A stretch of DNA of 64,000 nucleotides from Holothuria scabra (taxonomy: Eukaryota; Echinodermata; Holothuroidea; Aspidochirotida; Holothuriidae). A program made the translations under genes and the position numbers. The notes under the pieces are model-generated. The model was not told where the DNA came from. It was given only the letters and a program-made list of their open reading frames with translations, and made no database searches. Position 1 is the stretch's first letter; each line of letters begins with the position of its first letter. Where the stretch lies: assembly GCA_037179385.1 (NCBI GenBank), contig CM074187.1, forward strand, positions 46,968,879 to 47,032,878. The letters run 5' to 3'. Shown piece after piece: positions 38,934 to 53,900 of the stretch.

Positions 38934-41900
38934 GTGAGTATGGATTTTTTTATGTTAATTGGTTGAAATAAAGATATAGACATATATGATGACATGCCCG
39001 TACCCGTGTGATTGATTGGCATTTGATAGTGTGTGGGTGTGTGTGTGTGTGTGTGTGTGTACGAGGGGTGTAACTGTGTGCGTATAACTATCAAATAATC
39101 AGTGGCGGAGCTACCAGGGAGAGAAGGGTGCTCGAGGGAGTATTTTTCCCCCTTTTTTTTCTAGCCCCCAATTGTCCCCATGTTAGTTCAGTTAGGTGTT
39201 GAGCCAACAGAAAATACATGATTTCCTTCCCAGAGACTTAATTTTTCGCTCACAGATATGCCCCCCAAATTTCGTTGGCCCCTAGTTTGTTCCCTAATTT
39301 TTACATTCTGCATCGCCATTGCACTGTCATAAAATGTAATCATTGTTTTATTTTAGTAAAGTGGTCGTCAGTTTAGATGATGTGTGGGTGGTGTAAAGAG
39401 GGGTCGAAACTTTCCGCTATAGACCTATATACCCAAAGAGGAAACGTGTAGCCTGTGGTAATAAATTAGGAGTTCGTAATTGATAAAATCGCTTCCTTAT
39501 ACATTTTAAATGACGTCAACAGAGGGAAGTCTAAAGTGGGGGGGGGGGCACCCCTTAACAAGGTACGCCTAATGCCGCTGCATACTCTCGTCACATAAGG
39601 GTCCCACTTATTGAATTTGCTTAGACAGTTAGATAGGTAGGCCATTTTCTGTTTGTCGTTTTAATACTTATAGCTACTTTACATTTAAGTTAAGGATCCG
39701 CTATGCTGGAGGAAACTCCTGCCAAGTATACATGGCCTTGTGTAGCCCACGGAGCGAACGAGGTCTTTTCGTTTAGCTCATCGCTACGAAAAATCAACCT
39801 AACGGGGGCTGCAGCCACAGAGGTGCTACGCAGGCTAGGCTTTGTGCTAAACGCACTGCACGGTATGTACACATTCATCAAGCAAGTCTATTACGTTACG
39901 TATCGGCTACTCCATCATAGCCGCCGAGGAGTATCACTACGTCATATGCAAAGCCTCTATTCTCTAAATCGAAAAAATGAAATTAGGGATGGATCCTAAA
40001 TTGAGACTAAATATGTACTCTTAAAGATGAGAATGTCTATTGTTGAACGTAAAGGGTCAATTCTCTCTTCCCAAACTACAAGTCTTGTAGGGGGTTACAG
40101 AAATTCTTAGTTGGCTCGGCTTTTTGATTGACAGCTAATTCAAACAATGCATAATACCAAAGCTTATAACGCAGCATAAACTGTACTGAGAGGGTGTTGA
40201 TTATAAACATTGAGCTTTCCTATACTGACTCTGAAGCAATAAACTGAGGATGTGTCTGGATGAGGGTGAATTTCAGACAATTGTGGGAGGGCCTTAAGTA
40301 AGAAGTTTAGGAGAATTAATACTCTCTGTGGTGAGAGAACTGGGCCTTTAAAGGGAAATTGCAATCATTCCAACTTGAATAAGTCCAGTAGTATACTTTC
40401 CGAATGCCATTTAGGAATCGTGTGACAATATTTGTCTCATTTTATTGGGACGTTTATGGATGGTAATTCATTGCTTCACCCTTGGATAGTTGGATATGCA
40501 ATATTACAAGTGAATATTTAAAATATAATGAAAGTTACTGTATGGATGAAAGGAAATAGGACCTACGTATTAGGCGACTACTCTTGCCCTTTTAAAATTT
40601 TTGATTCCGATTGGGGATTGGTCCCAAATTCTACTTATGACCTAATTTTTCGCTCTAAATGTGTGAGGGAGTATGTAACAAATTTCAACAATCGAAAATG
40701 CGAAATCATCATGTTTATCGCTTTATCCACAGATGTTAATGCGTGCGGTGAATCGGGAGTTTGTGACTGCTCGGAGGTCGGCTTTGTTGACTGTAGCGAT
40801 CGGAACTTATTTGCATTGCCCCAAAATATACCAAGAAATACATCTAAACTGCAAGTTCACTTTTCTTATTTTTCGTGTTAACATGGTCCAGTAATCTTCC
40901 CTTCCTGACAGGCTACAAGATATTTGTTTTTATTCAAGGACTTAGAAAGCAGGAGGAGAGTGTAAAATGTTATGGAACGGAAACTGTCCCTCAATTCTTT
41001 GAAGAAATCCACTGGGCTACTTGCTTCTTCTGTAAAAATGTAAAAATACAGCAAATTTTCGCCCAAAATTACACCAAATCTCCATCTAGGAACAGTGGCA
41101 TTTTAACCTCTTCACTCTTAGACGTATCCTTAAAGAAGTAGCTAGGTTTTTAAAGCGGAGGTAGACAAATTTGTCAAGCAAGGAGTATATGAGGAAGAAT
41201 TATATTTGTTTTTTTGTTTTTACTCACACGAAGGACTTGGATGCAAACTGATGTTATATTTTGGTACTTTTTACTCTAGATTCATGTACCGCAACTCCGC
41301 CCTTTCAACTTCCCCTCTCCTCATCCTGTCGCCTTAATTTTTCTCCCTTTTATGTTTTCCCATCACGTCCCCAAACTTTAATTTCTGTAGAGGAACTCAT
41401 CCGGGTGATTCCTGCTGATCTATGCTACTGCACGTCTCCCAGGAGAACTTAAAATACATATAACCTTAGGGCAGCGAATGTCCAAGATGCAACACACTGA
41501 CTATGATTTTCATTTCCACTTTTTCAGATCATTAGCAAGAAACCACATTAGTAACATACCATACAAGTTTATGACACAATTTGAGCGCCTTTTTACCCTG
41601 TGAGTATCTTGAGATGATCTTACTGCGTTGTAACTGATAAACTGATTCATATCAACTTATACTGCCATATCCATATGTTAATCTTCTTGCAGTTTTTATT
41701 TCAGTCTTTCTTAATTGATTATTCCATCAAAACAGGAATGTAGAATTAAATGAGATAAAGCACCCGTTTCAGCTACCAAAAAACCTCAGAGAGCTGTAAG
41801 TTTTTCACATATTTATACATTTTTTACATACCCCCGCTTCTACATAAAGATTCCCGTCTAACGCCATCTAAGTAACTAAGCTTATGTTAAGGTATGTAAG

Positions 41901-44900
41901 TCTCTTCGACATGTACAATTCAGTTGCAATTGTTCCATTGTTTCTACAATTTTGTCATCCAGTAGGGTCCAAGCATGGAAACTGGTCTGCCACTTCCATG
42001 ATCCAAACGCTTTATGTGAAATCGGTGAACCAGTGATACCTCGCTCTTTGATTTAATCACTACTCATTTGTAGTGACGGTGACGGATGGGGGGGGGGGGG
42101 GCAGGGGCATTTCCCCTCAATTTTTCCCTTACCCACCTCCTCCAGTTCCCCCAAGTTAGGCCAGTTAGGAGTTACTTCAATCGAAAAATACATAAAATAC
42201 CTCTCCTGAGACTTAATTTGTCATTCAGAAAATTGCTTAAGCCCCAGAGCTTTAGGAGGGGACTCCCACCGGGGTTTTAATTCTCCCCGGATCCCACCCG
42301 AAGGAGCGCATACTTCGTGTTCTGTTTCGCTCAGGGCTAGGAAATTTCTGTTCCCCTTACATGAACCTTTGTCCCCTCAATTCTGACATTGTGACACCGC
42401 CACTGCTTCTTTGGTCTTTGTCAACCAGTTGAATACGCGCCTAGTCCGTTACACGAGCAAGGCGATTTCTTATGCGTGCGGAGACGTATTCCATTGTTTT
42501 GTTCACAAGGATGACGTCAGTGTGCCGTCAATGCATACGGCTTATTACCTCTATATAAGGGCGTAATTTTGCATTGTGACATCATTTACATGGTGACTAT
42601 TTATTCCGTGGACGGGGTGGGGAACCGAGTCGGAAGAAACATTACCATTGCATCAAATGTATTTTAGTATAGGCTTGCCTCTAAAATTCTTCCCCATGTG
42701 GAAACTGTTTTTCCCCGAGCCTATACCTTGTTATCTACGTACCTGTCTTTTAAACTTTTAATGTATAATCAATAAGTGGGAAATATTAAAGTTAACAGCC
42801 CTTTTACTAAACATTTTTTACACCAGTTCTGGTGGTATCAACAAACTCACCTCTATCGAAGCCTTCTTTGAAAACGGTTGTGGGAAGCTGCGTCTCGCGT
42901 GAGTATTTTACGTGTTGAAATCTTTATCTTATCCCAACATTTGTTATGTGCAATCTGCCAAAGAGCTGTTATACGGGATAACAGCTCTCTGGTTATGTAA
43001 ACAACTAAAACTTGGAGCACTTATCACGATATTTGTTTCTATATTCCCCTTTCAATGAGCAATATTATTGCATTAAAGCAGACAACACCCGGTCCACACT
43101 ACGCGACTCGATGCGACGCCAACTCGTTGCAACGAGATTGTTCAGACGCGTTGCAAATAAAAGTGTGGAATGCTTTGCAACTAGTTGTAAGCACAACGTG
43201 CAACGGACAACAATGACGGACTTCTGGAATCAAGTCCGCGAAGATCAATTAATTGAAATGGACAGAACACATTTTCGTCTCTTCAACGTAACAAGAGTAT
43301 GTATGTTAAACTTAAGAATTTTGCGTGAATCGCCTCATGGACCTGCGACTTGTTTCATAATGTGGACACTTATGCTCTTAAATCTATTTAGTCGTCAGTC
43401 GCTCACCACGACAATACAGTCTTGTTGCAATAAATCGCGTCGCATAGTGTGGACGGGGCTTTATGTGAGATATCTTCTTTTGATTTATGTTGACTTCTGT
43501 CTTGTTTGTCATGTAAATGAGCACATTCGGAGCTGATATTGTGCATGTGTTGTCTCTTCTGTTATTCACGTCAAAAGTCACGTCCTGTACATAGGTTTGC
43601 GCACTACCCACCCGCGATCACTCACCGCATGAAAGATCGCTTCTCGGCCTTTTGGCTAAGATCATGTGTAGTATCTGTTCTTTCCGGCCAGTCTAGAATG
43701 AAACCATACATGTCAGACCAATAATGTTAATGGTCTGAGGCCGTGAGGTTGGTCAAGTGTTGTCCTTCAGTGGCCGGAAACTTTCTTTGGGAAGCAGTTT
43801 AAAGTTTGGTTTCGCCGAACGGCCCTTTGCCAGAGGGTCGGGAGGACTTAAGAAAAAGATTTGATATTTTTTATAACTTTTGACCTCAAGGAAAATACCC
43901 TGAATATCCTGTGGTGATTTTAATAGAAAAGCAAGTGTAGGTTAGCAAAATTTACTAAATTTCGTCATTTCCTTAGCCAGTTCAAAATTGCAAGAACGCA
44001 TGCGCAGAAGGAAAACGTGTATGTTGAGGGCACAAAGGAACCAATCGTTCATAGAGATTCTCTAGCAGTAGGCTACTCGGACCTTCAAAATTCATTGAAA
44101 ATTGAAAAGAATTTCTTTACTCCTTCACTAGATTAATGTTCTTTCTTTTCGTATGAAGGTAATAATTTTGTTTAAGTCCTCTCTAATCTCTGGCGAAGAG
44201 CCATTCAGCAAAACAAATGTTTACTCCCGAAGAGAGTAATACCTGGGAAGTTTCATGTTAGCATGACAACCAACTCTTAGCTTCGTAAAAAAAACTTTTC
44301 CACTGTTGGTAGTGTATTATGTGTATACTTGTTTCTGCCTTCTTTGTCCTTGACTTACTAAAAGACCGACTGCATGGCCAAGTGGTTGAAGCATCCGACT
44401 TGCAGTCGGAAGGTCAGGGGTTCGGTACCTGACCTGGTCATACCGAAAACTTTAAAAATGAAACCTACTGCCATTGTGCTTGGTGTTCAGTATAAGTAAT
44501 GGAGTAGGGAACCATTACAAGCCAGAGAGCCATGGAAAAGGGCAGTGACTGCTTTGAGTTGAACCAATTGGTGAGAAACTGGGCCGTAAAACTCCATCTA
44601 ACTATCAAATTGACACCCATATGAGAAAAAAATCCAATACACTATCTTTAATTATCTCTAACTTTAAACCGTCGTATTGTCTGCATATTTTAATTGCTGT
44701 ATTAATATGTTATGATAACGACACTTAACTTCCGAGAAACATGTATGTAACAGATGATGTAAATTTTGAAAGTACATTTTTAGAATATGAGAATTACATG
44801 TAGAGGCTGTTGTAGATTTCAATACAGCGTTTTCTTTCAGGGTACATTGCAATTGTTTAGAAGTTTCCTAATTTTTTCGTAATTCACAGAAATCTTACAA

Positions 44901-47900
44901 AAAACCAAGTAACAACAATACGAGATGGAACATTTGAATTTGGCTGTAAGACTCTCAACCACCTGTGAGAAATTTTTGACGCATTTTTTTTTCCTATAAG
45001 TAATCTTGCATTTAAAAAATAGAAATTTCCAAAATTTAAATGTCCACATATTTAATGCATATTGATAATAAAAAAATAAAAGGTAGTCAGAATAGATCAA
45101 GTCAAAATTCACTCCAAAAAGAGAGATACACTTCACACACTTGAAATGTAGAGTTATCGCTCTCTTTTGGGATGAATTTTCACTCTACACCGGGAGACAT
45201 TCACTCTTACAGGGAGTGGTCCATCATCACAATCTTTTTGGAGTTAATTTCCCTCTTTTGGTTTTAGAGTGTAAGTATTTGTTTTCATGGCTACTCCTGA
45301 ACTTTGGTGACCGGAGTGCGTTGAAACCACGACTTCCTATATACATGGACAGATGATCATGGGACAAAATCTGTCGCCACCGTTCAAACCGAAAAAGAAA
45401 GCGCGCGAAAGGTAACCGCCTTAAAACTGCAGTTTGATTTGACGACGACTCTGTAATATTTCAAAGTTTAAACTTTAGTTTTGACCTTATCTTGCATGAT
45501 TTCGAAAACGTTTCAAGCTTTTTGCAAAATCTGTCGATTTTGAATAGTTGAGAGCAAGCACAAACTTTCATAAACAAAACCATAGCAGACAGCCATCTTG
45601 TTACGCCTATACTCACATGTAAGGTAGCGACAATCTACGCATATGACGTTGGTGAAGTATGCTCTGCCCGTGTGTATAGGAAGTTCGTGGTTGAAATTCA
45701 TCATTTCATACCTGGCTACATACCGAGGGCACCACTTTTGTTGAACATTTTTTGCTCAAAATTCTATTCATGCCGCCCATACCTTTTACACTGACTTAAA
45801 ATGTTCTCACCTTTTCTCACGAGTAGGCAAGTGATGCATGATGTGATGAAACGATTCAATGTAGTAAGAACTAACCTTTTAAAAATTGAAAAAAAAATGT
45901 TATCAGCTGTACTATTAGTATTAGGCAAAAGTAATTTTTCAATACCTTGCCGAGTTCTCAATTAATTGAAAATTCATATAAATATATCTTTCTCAGGATC
46001 ATCAATAGAAATCTTCTTCGCAAGATAACAAGCAAGACCTTCAAAGGACTCACTGGAATCCGAATTCTGTGCGTTACAAATTTTTCAATCAGTTGAATGC
46101 TTTCATTACCCATTTAATCTGACGTCACAGTTCTTCCTTGAAGCAAAAAGAAATAAGATGTAACAATACCTTTTGGTCCATCGTAAAAGGACTTGTCCTC
46201 AACCCAAACTACAATTTTTGTAGTAGTCTACAGAAATTCTCTATTGGCTCAGCTCTTTGATTGACAGCTAGTTCAAACAATGCAGGGTACCAAAACTCAC
46301 ATTACACAGCATGTACTGTACTGAGAGCGTTTGCATTGTACACATTGAGCTTCTCTATACTCAATCTGAAGCAATGAACTCAGATTGTGTGTGGAGGAGG
46401 ATGAATTCCAGACAATTGTGGGAGGGGTTTAAGTAAGAAGGTTAGGAGACTTCGTACTGTTTGGGGTGAGAGAAGTGGACCTTTAAAGAAAAGCCTTTTA
46501 ACTCTCTCGTACCTTTCCTTGCTTGCTTGTTAGGGAGTGTCATAAATAGGCTATATATAATTATACGTCTCCAAAACGTACAACTTAGGGTAATATACCG
46601 GTAATTATCATATGCGTATAGGATCCCTCCTGCCCAGCGTGATAAGACCCAATCCTAAGATTTTGGTGCGATGCGCAGTGTTTAACAAGAAATTTCCTCA
46701 CTGGCTAACGATAACCCTAATCTCTAACCCGAACAAAGAATACAATCGATACAATACAATGGCAACAGCCAATCAAGAAACACATTGTTAAACAGTTAAG
46801 TGCTCATCTACCCGACATTTCCCCGAATGTATAGGTAAATGGTAACTTACCTACATAGTGGGACAATACAAGTGCAATGGGATGGTAGGATATTATTCTA
46901 ATTCAACAACATATTAGATAAATTTACACGCCAGCAGCTGGGGGGGGGGGGGTTACAAGACCCTCCGCACGAAATATATTATCCCGTGCGAAAGTTTAAG
47001 TGGAGCGCTATAAATGGTGGGCGCGGAGGTGAAAATAATTTTTTAAAGTTACCAGTCCTCAAATAGCCGGAATTCACATTTTCTATGCTGATAAGTACAA
47101 CATAGGGAGTCTTTTTTTTTAATTTCGTTTGCAGTAAAGCTTTCATCTCTTTCCTAAAGTTATTCTCCAAAAAGTTTGACTGGGGACACTTGCCTCTTGT
47201 CCACGGCCCATAAGCCTATGTTAGTTATTCAATGAGTTCATGGAAAATGCGTTGTTTTGAAAAGAGATTTTCATCATTTCAAACTAGTTCTGTTTCTATT
47301 TTTTAAATATCTAGTCGAATCGATGAAAATCCTATTGAGATCATAGAATCAGAAGCATTTTCCGATGTCTGCAGGAACCTGGAGAGGTTGTGAGTCAAGT
47401 TACTAACATTTTCCGTCCTTGTCCTTCAATCCTTAACCCTTTACCGTTGTTTGGGTCCCTTTGGAGCCATGCGAAGAGCGCGACTGTCGCCCAACTTTAC
47501 TGTTTCACGCGGAGCTCGAAACTGCGAGTAGCTACCCGAAAATTCGGCCACAACAACGAGAGAGACAAGAGTTTAAGGTCGCGGGGTCAATAGCCTACGG
47601 AAGCTGATGCGGGGCGTGCTACGTCCGCTTTTCCGCCCACTCCCGAGGCGCGCAAATATGCCCCGATTGGAGCACAACGGTAAAGGGTTAACTCTATGGT
47701 TCTATTTAAAAGGAAACGGGGTATTTGTTTTACATAAACTCTGTTAGATTTAATAATACAACTCAGAATATCACGTTTCAAACATTGAAGAGACTATGTT
47801 GTGAAAAACGACATTTCTTTTCAACGTCACAAATTTTTATTATTATTGTGATTCTTTTTAACTAAATGCCTTCTTGTGTACCATACTATCTGAAATAACT

Positions 47901-50900
47901 TTGGAATGCCTGAATATCTTTGGATGAGGATTTGTAAAGAAATGTGGCATTTATAAGCAGGAGCGTCATGCTAAACACGTTCATTGCATCTGCACTGCAT
48001 TGCTTTTACACAAAGTCCCTGTCAAGAAGGTACTGTAACTTAGGTTCGGCCCTCCCATGATTCCTTGCACACTGAGTACTCATTTCAAATCCATCTATAT
48101 TGTTCTTTTTAATAATCGATGAATGGTTCAATAAACTGTTAAAATAGACTAGTTGTGAAGTTTTAAGAAAAACAAACTTAACACGAAACAATTTTATATT
48201 TTTCTCATCAAGTATTTTGAATGTCTCGTTTTCTTTTGGCAGACTTGCAAAGAACTTAAAAAACTTAACAACGATACCATATGGATTGTTTAGAAGCTGC
48301 CATTATGTTAATGAAATGTGAGTTTTCATTTTGGAACAAATATTGGCATATTCTCAAAATGGCATACAAAAATAGAACCATAGTCTTGCGGTTTTATTAG
48401 CTTTTGAAAATAAAAAAATGCAAGTGAACGAGGAAAGGACCGATATCTTCTTTCACTTTCCTTTCTTTCTATGGAGTGATTTGAAGTACATGACTTTCCG
48501 ACGTTTACAGCAAATATATCTAAACAGTCGAACATTTTTCAATTTTTCGATGCATACACAATGAGAAGAATAAGTGGATATGAATAATTTTTCATATGGT
48601 TGATCAATGTGCATTAAGCTTAATAAGAGTCCTTGTTCCCTGGTATTTCAATCTATGAATGGCAACATTTAGCACATGATGCTGTTCGACAAATAACTTG
48701 GGCGACCACCCCGAAAAGGTTTAAGGCATGATTTAATTTAATTTCAGTTTAATTCGTAAATGGTTATTGCATGTGGCAAATATAAATTTAGGCTACACAT
48801 GATTACAACACTCATTTACGTCAGACTTGCTGTTATTTCGAAACTAATCCTCTGTTTGTAAGGCGTCGTTTTGAAGTTTGACTGTATGTAGCTAAACAGC
48901 ATTAAACCCTAAAATATGAACTTAAGTCTTTGTGGGAAAACGTCGCTATTGTTAGATCCTTGTGCGAATCATAAGCCGGATGTCCCCATTGCTTCAAATA
49001 TGAAACTTTTAAATGATCGTTAACTTTTTATTTATTTAGATTCCTGCCCTAACCCTAATTCTACTCTTCACTTCTGAATCTGATATAGTGTAAGGCGGGG
49101 GTCACACTTTTACTAATTCGAATCGGATTCCGATCCGACTTTTGTGAGCTTTTATTAAAATCTGCTCGATAATTGACCGGAAAGAACCCCAAATTTGCCA
49201 ACCTCTGTAAGTATATAAGTTGTACCGCAGGGCTATGAAATTTGAATTTATGCTAATAATTTGGTGATGTCACATCGAGAGACAAATTTTATCGGACCGC
49301 ACTGTCCGATAAATATCCGTATGTTGTTGTGACGTCGAGAAAAAATCATTTACCACATTATTTTCATAGCCAAGAGATGCAAATCATACATTTATAGACA
49401 AATCCGATCAGCGCTTGTGTTTAGTGACTGTATATAACAGTCATTTGTGGGGTCCATCAGCCTTAAATCGTCTTCATGTACTGTCTACATGAATTTCAAA
49501 CCCTCAAATTGAGGGAAATTGAGCGAAATTGAGCGAAATTGAGGGAATCAAAGTACAGTTTAGTGTACAACCATCCATGATAGAGGTAAGCGAGGAAACT
49601 GAAAGATTAAAAGGTGACAAAACCCCAGTTATGGCAGACTAAAATCAGACCATCACTTCCTGTCCGGATTCGTCTATACATTTACAGCAGACATACTTTT
49701 GGCTCTCTCCGGCGAGAGAAGTGGAGAAGTCTTTTACAAAAACTCGCAAAATCGGATCGGAATCCGACCAGAATTCGTTGTAGTGTGAAGGTCCTCTATG
49801 AAGGAGATGGGTTTTCTCACCACTAAATTATCATTACAAACTATGTTACCTTCTTTGCGGTAGATATTTCACAGCATGTAACTTGAAAACGCTTCCTGAG
49901 AATACGTTTCTTGGAATTGAGGAAGTTAAACTGTAAGTATAGCATTTTACTGATTTGGACAATAGTAATACTTAGGTGTAGTAATCCGAGGCTAACCTTG
50001 TACGAAAACTTATTTGCAACAACTAAATCCACAATTTTCTTCTTTTTTCTTCAAAGTATCTTTCATCAAATTTTAGGACTTCAATATTACATAATCAAGG
50101 TAAACCAAGCAGTATTTTTGTTATAAATTTCACATTTGAGGAGAAGAACTGTTGTCACATGACTCTCAACATCCAATCATGAAACAGGACAGTCTACTAC
50201 ACTTTTTCAATTTGGAACGATTGCTATTGTCCTTTAATTATTGTAAATTGCCAGGACATATGATTCGAATGGTACGACCAGTGGCCTCTCCAGAATGTCA
50301 AAATTGGGAGGGGGAAAACGGGAAATGTTAGGGAAGGCAGAAAAACTTTTGAGCGAAACCGAACTGAAAGCAAATGCTCCTGTGGGCGGGGCCCAAGGAC
50401 AACGCACCGGCAGTTGGGGTTCATGGGTGAGTCCCCGGAAGCTCTGAGGTTTTAGCATATCTCTGCGTGAAAATTAAGCCTCAGGAGAGGTACATTATTT
50501 ATTTTTTCGGTCGACAAAGTTCTTTTCGGCCGAAAATGCTCCTAACTGGCCTAACGTTATGGGGAAGGGGAACTGGGGGCAATGACAAAATTTAAGGGGA
50601 ATTCCCCCTCCTGCCTCCCGTAGCAGTACCACTGGAGAAAAGCCAAAAATACGCCTTCTTCAAATCACATCACATCACACGACCCAACACCAAATCTGTG
50701 TCATTTTGGATTGAAATCGCCTGTATACTAAATGATAATTATGAATGGTCTATGTTAAGGGTGGTCTATGAATTGAACGTAGGCGGTGTTCTGTACCGAG
50801 AACCGATGTGGAACAAGTTAAAATGGCGTTTCGTCTATAACGTCATCGTTTTATTCGATTCTAACTGCGGGTGATTTGTTCACACAAATATATGCGATGT

Positions 50901-53900
50901 AATGAATTCAATACGACAGGTTTATTACGAATACATATACCACCAGTTGGTTAGAAATATGAGCCATAAAACCTAATCTAACTATACCCCTTCCCACCTC
51001 CCCCTCCCCCAAAGACGACTTGGTTTGTTCGATCGCTCCTAAAGGCTTTCCGCCCCCTGTGGGTTGAACCAGGGAGGTGTCTAGTTACACCTCCCTGGTT
51101 GAACTTTTTATGGAGTTGACTGGAGTTGACTGGAGTTGACTGACACTATAGCCTAAAGCATATCCGTGTTGGTGAGTCATCAAATTTCATCTAACTAACC
51201 TGAAGACTTGCTAAACAAGCACAAGACTAACTTACCGAAAGAATTGCAACAGGGATACGTCTGAACGACGTATATAGTGTGCCGCCTTCTAAGAAGGCAG
51301 CAATACATGCGCCCATATTTTTCAAGTTATTAAAATGTTAACTTTTTCCTATTATACAGGAGTGTTTCAAATAATCCACATCTGTCCGAGTTACCAGAGA
51401 GCATGTTCCTTGGTGTAAAATATATGCACAACTCGTAAGTGTATTCCCACCTTTTCACTCATTTTGCTTATACAAATCAAGATTTGTTTGCATTGCACGT
51501 ATAGAACATCTTTGACTTTTAAAGTTTCAAAAGCCAAGTTTTCAAAGATGGTGAATTTATAGTGTATATAGATCGAAAAAACGGTGTTAATAAAACTATT
51601 ACAATTTTAAAGGGAAATGTGTTTGAATGCTCCAACAAAGAGTACAAAGAAAATGGCTCAAACACTATCCAACAATTCCGTCTTAATCATGAACCCCAGC
51701 AATAGCTACATCTCTTCAAAATACTATGCGCAACAAGAGCCATGGATGTTGCATCATTTGAAATGTTGAAAGTTTGGGTGAACAAATTATTCTTAAGCAA
51801 CAAACAACTGAATTTCTATCTGTTGGAAACATGATTTCTTGAAAATAAGGCTACCATACTGCCTTTTTTTATAACCTATCACTCTGTGTCAATAAATATT
51901 AGTTTTAAAAGAATGGATCTTTCTTGCAAAACAAACGCAACATTTCCCTTTAAGTCGGGTAGATGACTATATTCTAAATTTAGAAATATATATCCAATAG
52001 TGCAAGAAAGCATTTTTGTTCAAATCCACTCAAGTTCAGTGTTTGAGATGGATTTTATAATCCACCTAGTAGCGAAAGATCTTTTTTCACAAATAAAACG
52101 GGTATTGACTGTATCTTTCATTCATTGATTTTGTAGTTGTGTCACAGTAAGGACACCTTGACACCTTTTGACGTATCTATTTTCATATCATTGTTGACTT
52201 TCAATTCCATTTTAAATTGTTATAGTCAAAATCATTTCCAATTTAACGTATTTCCAAGAGAGGCAAAATATATACATTTTTCTTTCTCAGAGGATTTGAC
52301 ATGAACAACTTAACTTTCATCCCTGGGAACATCTTCAGTTATATGTTCATAACAGGTGAAATGTAAGTTTCCTTTGTCTTCAATTTACAACCGGACTTGT
52401 TGATAAAATATTAAAAACCTTACTTAAAAACGTTTCCAAAATCTTTACATCTTTTATTTCAGAAATTTGGGGTTTAATCATTTTACAACATTACCCGCTG
52501 AACTGTTTCGTTCACCAAATCAGATTGAACATTTACTTCTCCAGCACAACAAAATTACATGGATCCCACCAGGATTTTTCCAGTATCTGCCATTCTTAAA
52601 AGTAGTGTAAGTTTTCGATGACATAGATTGTCTTTGTTTGGAAATTAAATCAATATCATCTTCAGTTGTGGCGCTACGGGGAGGGGGGAAGTGGGAATTC
52701 TCCCCTCAGATTTTGTTCTCGCCCCAGTTGTCCTTTCCGAGTTAGGTTAATAAGGAGTTAGTTTAACCCAAATAAATCAAGACTATACCTCTACTGAGAC
52801 TTAATGTTTTATCCAGAGGTATGCTAAAACCTGAGAGCTTCCGTTGGCTTCGCCCCTGGACCCCCACCAGCAGGAGTGGGCACTTTGTGCACTGTTTAAC
52901 ACTGCGCCAGAAAATTTCGCCCAAACATTTTCCTTTGTCCTTGGTTTGCTCTCCAGTTTTTACATTCTGGCGCCGCCACTGATTACCTTATGGACGAATC
53001 CGACTAGCGCTTGTACTTAGTGACTGTAGGCAGCCATTAGTGGGGTCCATCAGCCTTTACTCGTCTTCATTTATTTTCTACGTGAATTTCAAATCCTCAT
53101 ATTCACTGAAGTTGAAAAAATCAAGATACACTTTAGTGTACAACCATCCATGAAACAGGTTAGTAAGGGAATTTAAAGTTTGAAGGTGATGGACCCCAGT
53201 AATGGCCGACTAAAATCAGACCATCACAATCTGTCCGGATTCGTCTATATGCTATGTACAGTTACAGGAGATTAACCAATAAGGGGGATCAGTGTTCGTA
53301 CCCTTATTTGGTATGTATCCTGGCTCATTGGACTTTTTCGTTGGTAGCAGTGCACGATCCATCCTGAACACAGTTTGAATTGCTCCTTTCTAGGATCCTA
53401 AGAGCATGGTGTTATTATACTTCACGCAGACTCCTTTTTGGCAACAAAATAGAAAACCTCGTAGATGGAATGTTTTCGGGTACAAGACTTCAACAAATGT
53501 AAGTTATATTTACGATTTTGCAGTTAATAGCATACAAGAAGAGAGTTCAAAGGGATTATACCTACCCCTTACGCACCTCTAAAACTCTAAAAACAAGTAG
53601 GAAATTTCTGGCAGACAGGTAAAAAACAGAAAGATGTATCTCTAAGTTTCCAGAACAGCAATTTTGGCACGTCTCGCCTACCTGCTTAATGTCTTACTGT
53701 TATCACGGAGAAAAACCTAAGTTACTAGCCCTACTCAAAAAGATCTAGTGTCGTTATTTTTTCAACATAGACTTCATATCTGAGCTTAGCTAGAGGACAA
53801 ACATCAACAACTACTGATGCACGTCATCTTTCTAGGGCAAGTCCTTTCAAAATAAATCCTGTCATTGTTCCTGATGCTCAGGCATAAGTAATGGAGTAGG

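Noticed and set aside
40528..40732. Open frame running upstream from the gene B LRR-cap exon, giving an alternative N-terminus
   Set aside because: The gene A counterpart does not keep this frame, a good acceptor precedes the cap, and the signal-peptide exon at 38846 fits in phase.
43012..43536. 174-codon frame
   Set aside because: It crosses both TIRs of MITE family H and has no domain pattern; a chance frame.
44368..44440. Functional tRNA-Ala(TGC) gene
   Set aside because: Acceptor stem does not pair well, the T arm is irregular, and the body continues as a SINE.
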